A DNA stretch of 64,000 nt, from positions 33,546,722-33,610,721 of the forward strand of contig NC_089724.1 in NCBI RefSeq assembly GCF_035083965.1, in the 5' to 3' direction. Within the stretch, counting starts at the first letter, position 1, and each line of letters starts with the position of its first letter. The position numbers and the translations under genes were made by a program. Shown here piece after piece: positions 1 through 11,993 of this stretch. Below the pieces are notes generated by a model. That model was not told the DNA's origin, did no database searches, and saw only the letters and a list, made by a program, of their open reading frames with translations. This DNA comes from Branchiostoma lanceolatum. Lineage: Eukaryota; Chordata; Leptocardii; Amphioxiformes; Branchiostomatidae.

Positions 1-1541
1 CTGATAATGAGTGATGAAAACGTTGTAAAATCGTTTCCAACATGTTTTCCCTATTTTTGTTTCTTGCAAAGTTGTGCTTTCACATTGTATATTTGTATAA
101 TTAAAATATGATGTTTGAAAATGCCAGTGCCTTGATGCCTGACAGTTTAACATTGCTTAAACATGTACAGCGCTTACAGGATCACTTGGATCAGCCAAAT
201 AGAAAATAAATAAAAAACGAAAAGAACAGTAACAACAGCAAGAGAATTCCAACCAACACCACACAGCACACTCTTTCAGGGCCGTTATCGGAGACACAAA
301 AGTAATTTCCCTAGGCCTAAGTTCAAAAGGATTAAGACGTAGACATGACACTGTTTCATGTGTTGAAATTGCAGATCATTCACTTGAGCCTATGAGATTT
401 GTTTGGTAAGCCCAAGCGAATCAATTGACGTACACACAGCCCCGTTTGATGTGCTAAAATCGAAGGATCTTTCCACATAAGCCCTTTGGAAGCGATTGCA
501 TCGTTTGATACACCATAGCCCGATAGATGTCGTTAAATGTCTCTTTTTTAATATTTCAAGATGCAACACACGTTAGGAATGAATGAAGTTATCTATTGCA
601 AATCCTTGCCCAGCTAAGTACAGGTCATAACAAAAACAAAACATACATACGCGTGTTGGTAAACGTAACGTAGTCTAGCATATAAAATCGGCTTCTCCTA
701 GCTTAACGGTAAAAATAGGATTGTAGGATTGTATGGGTTCAGTGATAGTCATTTTGTAATAAAGCATGAGGAATACCAATTTTTCAGTGCTACTTATGTC
801 CAAACTGAGAGAATATAAACGAATTAATAGGACATTTCTACAATTAAAATACAATCTACAATGAAGTTAGCTTAATATCTTCTACCGTGTTTGAGGTATA
901 AAATTCTATGCTCTAGTTTGTAACGTTAAGGCTAGTAATTCCTCTGGCTTCCCAATCAAAAGACCGTTACATAAAACATGAGAGCAACAACGGTTAAACT
1001 TAGAGGTCTTTAAATGCAGCATCAAAGAACCACGAGGTATGCATACTTCAATTATCCAGGAGTTCAAAACAGTCTTGAAAAGTCCTCAATAACACCTTTT
1101 TTGTCTCGATAACACTGTATTTTTGCCTCATTGCAATAACACTATTTTTCTATCTTCACGTGGCGGTCTTAGGATATCAGACGGACTTACCGGAATTTGT
1201 GAATATTAATTTTTTAGTATTCATTCATTTCGATCTAAAAAGATTTTTTCTCTACCATGTAACACTATTACACAACAAATCTCTTTAGAATGTAATTTGG
1301 ATATCTCATTATAAACGACAACGTAGTCTTATAATCTATGGATTTTGATAATCCACACTGTTTACAGTCTAATCCTCATCGTACGATGACAAAAAAAAAT
1401 CACCAAACAGATGTATTACCATACTGTATATCGAATTAGTTTTAGATCTCAATTCAATTCTTTTGTGGAGGTTTTAAATAATCTAATTCAGGAATAGTTT
1501 AGACATACGGTCCTAAATAAAATGTAAGAGAATAAACCTAC
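1..1541. other. Non-coding stretch, no gene recognised
   Basis: AT-rich sequence with only short chance reading frames. The minus-strand gene that begins at 1767 must cross this stretch, because its first coding exon ends in a good donor at 1542. I found no further exon of it here, so the stretch is probably intron, with the rest of the gene beyond the left edge. Confidence 0.4.
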
Positions 1542-1767
1542 CTGGACTGTTGTCATCTGTTCTGTTGATACCGATGTTTAGCTGCTCTTCTAATCGGTCC
1601 ATCAGTCCTTCAAACTGCACTTGTTTGTTATCCAGGGATTGTAGAAGGCTATCGATGCTCGCAGTCCTTTTTGGGATTCGACCACCGTTTGCTTCTCCCA
1701 CAACGTCCGTCAATAAGACGATAACACAAACGGCAACGAACCGCAAGGTGGAATATTGCATTGACAT
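1542..1767 (-). CDS. Signal-peptide first exon of a secreted coiled-coil protein (partial)
   Basis: First coding exon on the minus strand. The ATG at 1767-1765 opens a classic signal peptide: a short polar start, a hydrophobic core (FVAVCVIVLLTDVVG) and small residues before a likely cleavage site near EANGG. The mature part (SIDSLLQSLDNKQVQF...LEEQL) has heptad-like spacing and an N-glycosylation sequon, NRT. The exon ends at 1542 with CCAG followed by GTAGG, a good splice donor. In lancelets, a signal peptide plus a short coil is a common start for C-type lectin, collagen or fibrinogen-like secreted proteins, so a lectin-like partner of the plus-strand gene at 5.5 kb is possible. The remaining exons are not in the window, so the product is unknown. 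The exon itself is convincing; its family is a guess. Confidence 0.7.
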
Positions 1768-1808
1768 GCTCTTTAGTGTCCGCTAGATTGACCACCGCAG
1801 TTTATGTA

Positions 1809-1820
1809 GATATATACATC
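1809..1820 (-). promoter_or_regulatory. Possible TATA box of the minus-strand secreted-protein gene
   Basis: On the minus strand the sequence TGTATATATC lies about 45-50 bases upstream of the ATG at 1767. This spacing would allow a transcription start 25-30 bases downstream and a very short 5'UTR. Position and motif are visible; function is inferred. Confidence 0.35.
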
Positions 1821-2234
1821 ACAGGCAAATTAAAGTACAGAAACGAGCTGTACATGTCCGTGCCAATGTTTGATCGTCTAGATCAAGCCCAATCCTGGTC
1901 GGTAAGCCGTTCATATCACAAGCTTCTCAAGCTGTGCTGTTTGGAAGTGGTGTTACGCCGAAGCATTTCCGTACACGTATCCAATGCCTCTCGAAGCTTC
2001 GTTTTCAAGCATGCTGGCAGATTTTGAGTCCTCTTCCAATTGCCGTTAACGTCTAAACAGCGCCTTCTGCGTATTTTATGGAAGCCGAGAGTCCTTATGC
2101 ATCAGTGGGTTACTCAAGCATGTTAAAGAGTATTGATTTCTTCAGTGCGGTGAGGCGCCGTATTCCGACCCATGGTCGGGTAATCGTGGCGGTTAAATGC
2201 TGGTAATTGATGGTCGTCCGCCGCGCGGTCCCTC

Positions 2235-2242
2235 TGACGTCA
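2235..2242. promoter_or_regulatory. Consensus CRE palindrome TGACGTCA
   Basis: A perfect 8-bp cAMP-response element, followed within 10 bases by a half site (GATGACGTGG). It lies about 470 bases upstream of the minus-strand signal-peptide exon, so it could belong to that promoter. A chance match is also possible. Confidence 0.3.
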
Positions 2243-3049
2243 CGATGACGTGGAACTTACGCTCGGGTTGTTTACATTAGGGACATTTCATCATAAGACT
2301 CCAAAGGGGGTGGGGGCGTTGATGATTTTACTTTCAATCTATCTTGGGTTCTTCCTGCCAGACGCCTTGTTTCTATTTCTGGTGCACACTTGTTGTATAA
2401 CGCCTTGAATCACCCACACTGAATACAAAACGTAGTCCACCGGTCCGGTCATGTTTTGGAACTAAATGTCGGTTAACCAAACTCCTACACGGTGACAGTG
2501 ATGCATATAATTTGAATTGTAACGGCTACGTGTACGTAGCTATTTTAGCACTGCTTAAGTAAAACATGTTGCTCTGCTGTCGTTACCCTTTTTTCTGAAT
2601 CTTTGCTTTTCACAAGGCTTAAAATTAGTTCTTTAAGCACATCTTGAATTACGTGTAAATGTTTCGTTTCTTCATTCGATTAGAAACAAAAAAATTGACA
2701 TTTACGCATGCTTTAAGCTATAAGGTATGCTTAAAGATCGAATTTTGTGCAGTGTCATAACAAACATTGCCCCTTAAATGTGTAGTATTCTGTATTCACA
2801 ATGATAGAACTGTATGGAGGGTTTATGTTTTCTTTGGTGCAGAAATTACTCTTGCTGTAGCCCACACGGTCAGTTGTTGACCTGTTGGTCTTTTTGTCTA
2901 AGGCCTTTTCTTTTCCTCAAAGGCAAAGTGGTGAATTCATTTTTGATTTTCAATATAAGATAACAAACATCATATTCATATATACTCATACACCTGTATT
3001 GGTGGTAAGAATCATTCACGCTATGGCTAAGAAGTGTTACAACAAAACA

Positions 3050-3690
3050 ACGGTAGCATCAATTATGTACAGTAATACAGCAGTATCATATGTACAGCAC
3101 TACCGCAATATCAATTACGATTAATACTACGGCAGTGTCAATTATGAACAATACTACGGCAGTATCAACTATGTACAGTACTACGGCAATATCAATTTGT
3201 ACAATGATACTGCGTATCAATAATGTATAATACGGCAGTATCAATTATGCATGTACAATACTACTGCAGTATCAATTATGTACAATACAATGACAGTATC
3301 TATTATGTACAATACTACAGGAGTATCAAATATGCATGTACAATACTGGTACGGTATCAATTAAGTACAGCAGTGTCAATTATGTACAATACTACGGCAG
3401 TCCAATCATGTACAATACTACGGTAGTATCAGCTATGTACAATACCATTGTAGTATCAATTATGTACAATACTACGGCAGCATCAATTATGTACAATACT
3501 ACGGCAGTATCAATTATGTACAATACTACGACAGTATCAAATATGTACAATACTGTCGCAGTATCAATTATGTAAAATACTACGGCAATATCAATCATGT
3601 ACAATACTGTCACAGTATCAATTATGTATGATACTATGGCAGTGTCAGTTATCAATTATGTACAATACTGTATCATTCCTGTGCAATACT
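3050..3690. repeat. 27-bp tandem minisatellite
   Basis: About 20 or more imperfect copies of a 27-bp unit of the form TATCAATTATGTACAATACT plus ACGGCAG. Some copies carry short insertions (GTATGC-type) or have lost a few bases. Because 27 is a multiple of three, reading frames stay open on both strands and give a nine-residue repeat (plus strand like VSIMYNTTA, minus strand like VVLYIIDTA). These are products of the repeat, not genes. Confidence 0.9.
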
Positions 3691-4592
3691 ACAAGTCTAC
3701 AACGGTATCAATTATGGTCATATAAAATACTACAGAGACAACATACCCCACCTCAATCAACATGCATTATCAGAATAAAAGGATCTAAAATCATATCTTA
3801 GATAGTAAATCCTGTATATTTATTCCTATACAAATTAAAAGCACCAACGTGATGACAATGCAGTGAATCGCCCAGTGAGTATCAAAGGCTCCCTCCTATC
3901 TATATAAATGCAAGGCCATGACAAACCTGTTGACCATATTCTACACACGTGCGCGTGTGCACAGTAGCTTACGGCAACGCAACAGCTACTTTAGCACATT
4001 AATCATTGACGTAGTCAGCGGGGGAACGCCAAGGTTAATACTGACGCGGAAAAGTGCTCGTTTAAAATAATCCTAGCATTTTAACTGTGGAAAGCTGCAG
4101 TGGACTAGTGATTAGTTATCATACTTGTTGGCTCCAAAGTCGCTCGAACGATATGCAATTCTACACACAGTGAATTATTACTATTTTACTATTATCACTA
4201 CTAATTCATTACTTATTTCGTTTAGATATTGCCAATTAAACAATGTTTTGTAATCGGATTTGAAATAGTCGAAATACTCTGACTATCAAAAGAACCGGTG
4301 TATGAACATTTTGGAAACACATTTTATGTAACCTTTTGAAACATACCATTATATTTCATGACCGATTCTCACATAAATGCATAGCAAGATAATGATAACA
4401 ATGATTTCAATATTTCAGCACTTTTAGGAAGGAATATGTTCTGCATTTGCTGGCAAATGTTGGCTTTCTAGTCTACCAAATCATCAAATTTGCCGTCTAC
4501 TGTGCTGAACTTTATCGCCGTAAATTATGTTTGCAGCGAGGCGGCGTAAAAATAATCGAAAGATAACTAAGGGAGTTAACATAAGCATAGAG
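3691..4592. other. Intergenic or intronic, nothing recognised
   Basis: AT-rich single-copy-looking sequence. A TATATAAATG stretch occurs near 3899. It might be a TATA box for the plus-strand lectin gene, but no first exon is visible downstream. Confidence 0.3.
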
Positions 4593-5460
4593 AACTAGAG
4601 TTCCACGACCTCATACCTTCGCCAAATGATTTTAACCTTTATGACTGACGTATCAGGAGTGTTTCTGATCAAATATAAATCATACCAGTTGATCTTCTTC
4701 ACCCAAAAAACAAAAGTCACATAACTTCCAAATGACACAAGTATGAAATTGCCATCATTTACCTGTATGGAATTATAGTAGTTTCTGATTAATTATGCAA
4801 ATTAGGCCTACATTTGCATATTTTTAATCTATCAAAATTCCTCAGTATCAAATGTCACATATTTGAATAGACATATCATGGAACATGGCGGGTTTTTAAA
4901 ATTGTCTCATTGATTATGCAAATTAGAATCTGATTTGCATAATTATCGTCCAGTCATACAAAGCATCACTGCACGTAAGCTATCTACATACCAAAAATCA
5001 TTACCATCCATCAAGCCCATCTTGAGTTATAGTATTTTCTCATTAATTATGCAAATGAGGTCTTCATTTGCATAATTGATATCTATTAATATTTCTCTCC
5101 TCCTCAGTTACATATGTCACATGTTTGAGAGTCCTATCGTGGAATTTGGCGGATGTATAAATTTTCCTCATTAATTATGCAAATTAGATACTGATTTGCA
5201 TAATAAGTATCTAATCATGTACATCATCGCTCAAGCTATCTACTTACCAAAAATCATAACCATCCGTCTTCATTTGCATAGTTCATATCAATTAATATTT
5301 CTCTCTTCCTCACTTACATATGTCACATGTTTCAGAGTCCTATCATGGAATTTGGCGGATGCATAAACTTTCCTCATTTATTATGCAAATTAGATACTGA
5401 TTTGCATGAAAAGTATCTAATCATGTTCATCATCACTCAAGCTATCTACTTACCAAAAAT
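4593..5460 (+). repeat. Dispersed octamer-rich repeat, copy 1 (truncated at its 3' end)
   Basis: Starts with AACTAGAGTTCCACGACCTC and CATACCTTCGCCAAATGATT, nearly identical to the copy at 28.58 kb. Inside, a module of roughly 170-200 bp recurs three times, each with TTAATTATGCAAAT followed by ATTTGCATAA. It stops after ATCTACTTACCAAAAAT, where the complete copy continues, about 40 bases before the splice acceptor of the lectin exon. About eleven ATGCAAAT/ATTTGCAT octamers occur in the copy. Confidence 0.8.
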
Positions 5461-5497
5461 TACTTACTTACTCTGTTTGTGTCAAACCTTTTTCCAG

Positions 5498-6084
5498 CAT
5501 CTAAATGTCCTAATGGTTACAAAATGTGGCAAGGAATCTACTACAAAGCCTTCAACACAGAGAAGACCTTCAGCGAAGCGGCCGCAGCCTGTCGTGAAGA
5601 CGGCGGCACCCTCGCCATGCCCCGAGGCTTCTTGACCAACGCTTTCCTGATCTTCTTGTACAAATCCGTGAACTACGGCTCGCACTTCTGGTTCGGCCTG
5701 CACGATCAGCGCAAAGAGGGAAGCTTCGAGTGGGTGGATGGATCTGCACTTGGGACGTACAACTACTGGGGTCCAAAACAACCGAACAACTATGGTGGCT
5801 ACCAAGATTGCGTTCATTACCGGTACCACACAAATATGTTCGAGAAAGACAAGTGGAACGACGCATCATGCCACAAGTCGTATCCCTTCCTATGCCAGGC
5901 TGTTCCAGGTAGATATTGTAACCGCACCCTTTCCTGAAACCTTTCCATCTAGTAAACATGTCACAGTTTATGTTTACACATTAGACCATCATATTGTTGC
6001 TCTTCTTATATATGAAACATATCATTCCATATCTCATCCTTGCTACTTCGAATTCTGCTCCATTCTTTTCCAGGACGCCCATAG
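5498..6084 (+). CDS. C-type lectin domain protein, last two coding exons
   Basis: The main exon (5498-5908) follows a strong acceptor (ACCTTTTTCCAG) in phase 1 and encodes a full C-type lectin-like domain. Visible marks are CPNGYKMW at the start, AACREDGGTLAMP, FWFGLHDQ, the WVDGS strand, QPNNYGG with DCVH, WNDASC, and the closing YPFLCQ. The four core cysteines that form two disulfides are present (ACRED, DCVH, ASCHK, LCQ). QPN replaces the canonical EPN/QPD sugar-selectivity triplet, and the WND calcium motif is kept, so calcium-dependent glycan binding is plausible. After CCAG|GTAGAT at 5908 the last exon starts at 6074 (TTTTCCAG) and adds only GRP before TAG at 6082-6084. The cysteine expected in the opening long-form hairpin (ICYK) reads IYYK. 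Upstream exons, including the signal peptide, were not found. Likely secreted; immune or mucosal recognition is inferred from the family. Confidence 0.85.
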
Positions 6085-6204
6085 GCGACAGGCTCACCAC
6101 TACTTTACAAAGGTTCTGTGACCATCTGCAGTCAAACTAACTACAAAATACAAAGCATGGAATTATAGAATTGGGCCGAGACAGCACATGGATCTTCTGG
6201 TGAC

Positions 6205-6360
6205 AGCATTACAGATGAGCTCCTAGTTGCTAACCGGGAGACCCCGGTTCAAATCCCGGGAAGGACATAATAGTTGGGACTGCATCCGTCATTCGGAAGG
6301 GACATAAAATGGGGGTCATGTGTTCGAGGAAGTGTCTCGAGTACGTTAAATGGAGCCTAA
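6205..6360 (+). repeat. tRNA-derived SINE fragment
   Basis: Contains a pol III B-box-like GGTTCAAATCCC preceded by GTTGCTAACCGGGAGACC, then a body (AAAATGGGGGTCATGTGTTC, TCGAGTACGTTAAATGGAGC) that matches the SINE bodies at 21.4 and 35.5 kb. Confidence 0.6.
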
Positions 6361-7519
6361 ACTATTTTTGTTTGTAAATCTGTAAATTACCCCCTCCTTT
6401 TAAAAATATACTCTTATATACTGAACCAGCTTAATATACTGAACCAGCAAGGAGACTTGGAACCCCATGTGCCCCTAGACACATATGGTGAACAACTAAA
6501 TTAGCTCGTTGTTTTCTGACTATTCTAGTTTGTCGACGAGAAAGCTGATACAAGAGAAAGCATCAAAGCAATGAAGCAGTACTGTAAAATGGTAGAAACG
6601 CTTCAGGTGTTATATTTAGAGAATTAATCAGATCTTTTCTCAAGTAGCAATAACTTCTTTAAAAAGAAACTTCAAGAAGGTGAACAATTCCTGGTTTGGC
6701 CGTGTCAAATTCATTAACTGTTTCTGGAGCAACACAATTCCCATGTAATTGCCACCAGTGCTAAATTTCTATACACTACTGTAACTATTTCTGAAAATAT
6801 TTTAGCGATACGACTTAAACAATACTAGCAGCTCAAGTCAGTAGTTCCTTAAAAAGACAACACTTGTTGATGTTGATATGTTAATATTTACATTTTTAAT
6901 GTTATACTATATTATATTATATTATATTATACTATTCTAATTATTACTTTGTTCTATGATACGACTTTGTTGTACCTACCTTGACTTTGTTGTATTGTCC
7001 TGGTAACAATAACAATTCAGCCTAGTGACTGCCATTGTGGAACACGTTGTGATTTTGATCAAATGAAACATGACTGATATTGTTTAATATTTGGACAAGA
7101 AGAAAAAAGAACCACTAAAAGATAACTTTTAACCTGTAACACTGTTTTCACAATAGGCTGGCTTCTACTTGTTGTAGTAAAGGAAGAAAGAAAGTACAGT
7201 GTTAGAAATGCTGGTATGTATTGGCTGAAGTGCCTCTGTAATGAGCCTTAACAAAGTTGCAGAGATTATCTCAATAAACTCAATAAACTCAGTATGCTCT
7301 GGTTATTTGGCCCGTGACCCACTGCAGACTAGCTACTGCAGTGAAATAGGTCCTTTGAGCAGACTGAACAAGTTTGGAAACCTCATACCTCCTTGAATTA
7401 AATTAAGTTGTAGATTGTGCGAAGTACATTATCATTAAGTGTGACTTGAGATGTGAAATGAACGGATGAGGAAATCATATACATTATCTAATTTTACAGA
7501 ACTTCTGAAATTGTTGACA

Positions 7520-7632
7520 ACTTCTGCCAACCTACCTTGGCCACTGGCAGAAGTAACCATGACGTCATCTAACTTCTGCCAACTTCTGCCAACTTCTGCC
7601 AACTGCCACACTACCCTGGCCACTGGCAGAAG
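7520..7632. repeat. ACTTCTGCCA decamer array between direct repeats
   Basis: Three perfect AACTTCTGCC units lie between two copies of a longer module (TGGCCACTGGCAGAAG). A CRE-type TGACGTCA falls at 7560-7567. Short local tandem duplication; no coding meaning seen. Confidence 0.6.
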
Positions 7633-9349
7633 ATGCATTACGTCCATTTAGACATTATCTGTTGTCACACCTAACCCCCGATAGCCTCTACTGCCGATAA
7701 TGATAATGAATTTCTGCCAACTTCTTCCACCCTAGCCTCTGCCTTTTTACCCTAACAGTATTTTGCCCACACTACAGAATTGGTAAAATATATTGTTTTG
7801 GTCATTTTCTTGTTGTCTTTCTTCTTCTCCTGTCAGATCCTCAAAAGGACTCATCTCGGTCGTCCGTGTGTCCTTGTAGCTAAACAAATGATCTTAGAAT
7901 CGATTGCAAATGCCTGTGATATATGCCCACATGACTATTTACAACTATGGCATACGCTACTTCAGTATGATTCATTCTAGGATATTTTGGACAGTTTAAA
8001 CCAAAAAGTTGCATTCTGAGAGAGTCTATCCTTTAAGAGAGTCTAATTGGGAAAACTGCAGTTTGGACTGAAGTGATCTTAGGTGTTCTGGCCTTGGTAA
8101 TTTTGGACTGGACCTTTGACAGTACCGCTGGAAGACTGGCCTTTTGACAGTACCGCCGGGGGAGCCGCTGGAAGAGTCCATTCTTGAATGGGTGGATTTT
8201 GTTTAAATATAATTTTGAAGTGGGGTGATTACACAAAAGTTTTTTTTATTTTAAATAGAGATGTTTTCTGAATGTTTTTTTTTGCATGGGAGTTCCTTTT
8301 GAAAGTCCATTCTTGCGTAGGGGGACACAATCTCCAGTTCGGATTGGAATGACTTTTGTTTGCAGTAGTTCACTTTTGGGCAGACTGGTTTAGCTCAGTG
8401 GAGTTTTTGGGCACAATCAAGATAGCGAAATATGCTATATTTACTTTAAAACTCGCAAAATTTACCTTTCTAGTACTGGACCTAACTTTCAATAAAAGGC
8501 CAGGGGAGTCCAGACTGATAAGAGGCCAACTATCAGGAATCAAAAAGTTGGAATTACATTTGGTTGTTACCGTGTAAACGGGTGTTACAACCATAACTTT
8601 TCCATCATCAAATATCTGACTAGATACGTTTATAAGAACAAGGTGGTTTAAAATCAAGAACGACAGAAGCAGAGTATTTCTCAACTGAAAAATCTATTTG
8701 GTGATAGTTACATTTCCTTAGTATATGAGCTATTAAAAAATACACTGTAAAATTCAAAACTCATCACAATAGATAGAAAGAATAACGTAACTGATATCAT
8801 TCAAATGACCATTAAACAAAATTAATATATTGAATATGTGACAAATTTTGATTTGTGACAATAGTGCGATTTTGCTGGACCAGGTGTATATCTTTTTTTA
8901 CAGAGCCAACAGTCAAATATTGAAAACGATATCTGATATACAAATTAATGGCGGTGCTCAAACCTGTTAGACACACGTGCACAGACAAGCACATAACTTA
9001 TTATACAATAAGACATATATCGAACACACAGACACACATGCCTACAAGCACTACTTGGCCATGCACTGTTCCGAACCTGAAGTACAACGTAAGCAAAACG
9101 TTTCAAGCACATGACCATCAAGGTCGGCATTGTATTTATATACCTGACAACTGTAACCTTACTTTGTACATTAACGTCATTTTTTTTTGTAACAACATCT
9201 ACAACAATGCACGGGATATTTAAACAATGAATGAGTATACACCTATTAATGGGTGTGTCATATGATTCTAGATTGTTTTATTGTGGATCATTGAAAAATA
9301 ATGACATATTTAGCATTGAACTATTATCATTATAGGGTGATCGACTACC

Positions 9350-9560
9350 CTTTCTTCGCAACGAGGGGCTGAATTACGTATGGCTTACAATTGTCCAGTG
9401 CGGCTGCCATGTGGTGACCCTAAATTCGACAATTGCCCCATGTGCGTCCTTAGGACTGTTGGATTTTTACCACTCACACAGGGAAGGTCCCCTATCTGAG
9501 GGACGTCCCTAACCGAAGCTAGAGACTCTTTTTTGCCCGAGTATCTTTACCAATTGAACA
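9350..9560 (-). repeat. SINE copy, minus orientation
   Basis: Carries CCACTCACACAGGGAAGG and GAGGGACGTCCCTAACCGA, the reverse complement of the body of the SINE at 35.5-35.9 kb. The promoter end is degenerate. Confidence 0.6.
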
Positions 9561-10370
9561 ACATCGGGGTATATCAGTAGTTTCGAATCCAGGACCAACA
9601 TCCTACTAAGTTGCGCAGAACGATGCCACTAGCTATATACATGCCAACTATATCCTGTGCGATTAAAAGGAGCAGTAGTCAAGTCCCATCCTCAACAATT
9701 GCCAGCAGTTACATTATTGATGTGTTAACAGTGTAATCTACTCACAGAAAAGAATCGTGAGAAAAAGTCCACATATATATCATGAGAAAAAGTATTCATG
9801 TATATCTACAATATAAAAAGTGGAAGATGAAAATGACATCCATCAGTAATAATACATGAACGCTAATTGAATGTTTGTTGGGTACTATTCAATTGCAAAC
9901 ATGTGCATTAATGCATCATTTAGTACTGATCCATGAAGTTTCTTAAATGGATAGTTATATATTTACATGTGACAACCACCATATTTATCATTTCATATAA
10001 AAATTAAGGGTTTACTTACACCATACTTTATATAAGTATTAGCTCATGTCCTTTATATATATAAAAAGTTATTCTTATCAACCTGTAAACCAGCTAAGCA
10101 TTTACTCTGTTCTCTGGTTTTTACTACACAATTTTCCAGGCAAATCGTAGTGGTGATGTTATGTTAATTGCCTCAATAGTAGAGGCATGTCCCGTGAACC
10201 AATTAAGTATATTAGACCTCAAAAGTGATTCACGACACATGAAATTTGAAATCATGTTACAAAAATTTGAAAGTTTTCAGGATTCAACCATTGTATTGAG
10301 CAGTTGAAAAGGTCTTAGCCCGTGTTTAAGCTAGTCGGAATCAGTGTTTTCTTGTTTGTCACTTTCTCAG

Positions 10371-10536
10371 CACTGTTGGCGTCGACGGTTCGGGAAAGTT
10401 CTGCGACCTCTGCGATGTCTGTGGAGGAAATTTAGTGCGAATGTTCATGAAAAAGACAGTAATCAAAGAGTCAAACTCCTGCTACTGGAGATATATTCCC
10501 CTGGGGAATATTCTGTACCTCGGTAAAGACAGTCAG
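10371..10536 (+). CDS. Orphan exon resembling the ADAMTS/papilin cysteine-rich-to-spacer junction
   Basis: A strong polypyrimidine tract and acceptor (TTTGTCACTTTCTCAG) precede an open frame entered in phase 2. It reads VGVDGSGKFCDLCDVCGGN, then KTVIKESNSCYWRYIPLGNI. ADAMTS, ADAMTS-like and papilin proteins have the same order: a GSG stretch, a C..CGVCGGDN motif, then a spacer with an IPAGA-type turn, in extracellular-matrix proteases or their relatives. Two donors are possible: G|GTAAAG after 10522 or CAG|GTATCC after 10536. No neighbouring exon (metalloprotease, TSR repeat, rest of spacer) was found, so it may be part of a long-intron gene or a gene fragment. The aspartate after VCGG is missing. 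Confidence 0.5.
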
Positions 10537-11993
10537 GTATCCTCTCTTACATACCTCGTATTATCATACCTCCATGGAATGTTTGGACCGTTTGTAGTTT
10601 TATTGTTTTATCTTATGTTATTGAAGATGAATATGGCCGGAATTAGCATGATTTATTTCAAATGTAATGTTTTCTTTACGAAAATTACATAATGACATTG
10701 TACGTGTTAAATATGTTGATAACATTTCGTCATAAATTATGCAAGTTAGGTGACTTGGACATCTATACATAGCGATTCAGGGCTCGAAATTCATTTTATA
10801 GGTGCAGTGTGTAACTGTGTAACCTTTAGATTTAGTTGCACAGAAATAATTTGGGTGCACAGCATTGTATACTAAGAAAGTCGTCAAAGCGTAATTAAAA
10901 ACCTAAGACCTCTCTAAGAATTTCAATCTGTAATTCTAAAGCAAACTTTGTAATACTTCTGCAAAATTTGAAACATCTAATACATCAAAGTTCAAGAAAG
11001 GTTGTATTTCTTTTTCTGGTACTTAAATTTTAAGAATATTCAACCTGTATACTATTAGTATGTACGATAATATCTAGGTACACTGGTGCAACCAGTCAAA
11101 AATCAGGTTCATAGCTCCAATTTCGTGCAATTGCACCCAGTATTTCGAGCCCTGTGATGTACACCTTCAACGAAATTGCAAATATGTAATAGCCACCATT
11201 TACCACAAACAAATTATGACACGTTCGCCTTGATTATTTAAATCAGTTGCCTATCTGCACAATTGACATCTGTAGATGTTCTATCTGCCAAAAATTACAT
11301 ATGTTTTAAAGTCCTATTATGGGAAAATTGCAAATATAGAATCATCATTAATCATGCAATACATTGTGTGCATCCCTGTCGAAGCTACATGCATACGGAA
11401 TATCATAGAAATCCGTCGTTCCCTTTTTCAGATATCCTCCTTGAAAATTTTTGACAAAAATACCCCTGAAGTTCCAAATCAAGCTGCTAGAGAGTCCAAA
11501 ACCTGCACCTTTTATCACAAGCTACATACCACCAAACAAATCAATCAAGACTATAGCACATTCAGGACAGGCGATACAAAGCCAGAAGTTGGTTTGCAGT
11601 ATTACGGTCACACACCAAGGGGCCCAAAATCGACCTTGACCTTCGTCTTCGTTAAGACCTAGCCAAACCTTAAATATCATAGTAATCAATTCAGAGGTTT
11701 TGTAGTTTTTGCTTACAAACCAATAAATGCAGACAGAAACATGTCAATTTTGCAATATCAAAGGACATGGGGTAATTTAAACACATGCTGTTTTAGAGAA
11801 AAATTTAGGTCTTTGGAAATGTGTGAACCTGAGCATTAATCATTTTTCACATTCCTTGGCAGATCTAGACCTGGAAGATGTTAGAAATCAGACCTGATCT
11901 TTTCAGAACCTTTAATGTGAAGGAGTTGGATTTCTATGTAATATCATGTGCTATGGGAAAAAAAAGAATAACAAGTACACTACTGCGGCAGTC
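10537..11993. other. Repeat-derived sequence between gene fragments
   Basis: Contains a short inverted pair (CAGGGCTCGAAATTCATT near 10778 and its reverse form near 11146) and degenerate pieces of the octamer repeat family (about 11.16-11.66 kb, including AAGGGGCCCAAAATCGACC). From 11.82 to 11.95 kb it holds a decayed copy of the duplicated terminal exon of the minus-strand gene. Confidence 0.5.

Larger units (their letters stand above)
1768..3050. other. Upstream region of the minus-strand gene, otherwise empty
   Basis: Contains the possible TATA box and CRE listed separately. No reading frame here has splice sites or recognisable protein sequence. Confidence 0.4.
6085..10370. other. Gene-poor stretch with SINE copies and short repeats
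   Basis: Holds the tRNA-derived SINE fragments near 6.2 and 9.4 kb, an ATATT pentamer run near 6905-6930, the ACTTCTGCCA array at 7.5 kb, and a doubled AATAAACTCAATAAACTC near 7272 that could serve as a distant poly(A) signal for the lectin gene. No exon could be supported. Confidence 0.4.

Noticed and set aside
3223-3655. Open frames of 60-90 codons on both strands across the minisatellite
   Set aside because: They are translations of a 27-bp repeat and lack splice sites or non-repeat sequence.
5482-5959. Minus-strand frames of 115 and 129 codons at the lectin exon
   Set aside because: Antisense shadows of the C-type lectin exon, with low-complexity Arg/Ser-rich content.
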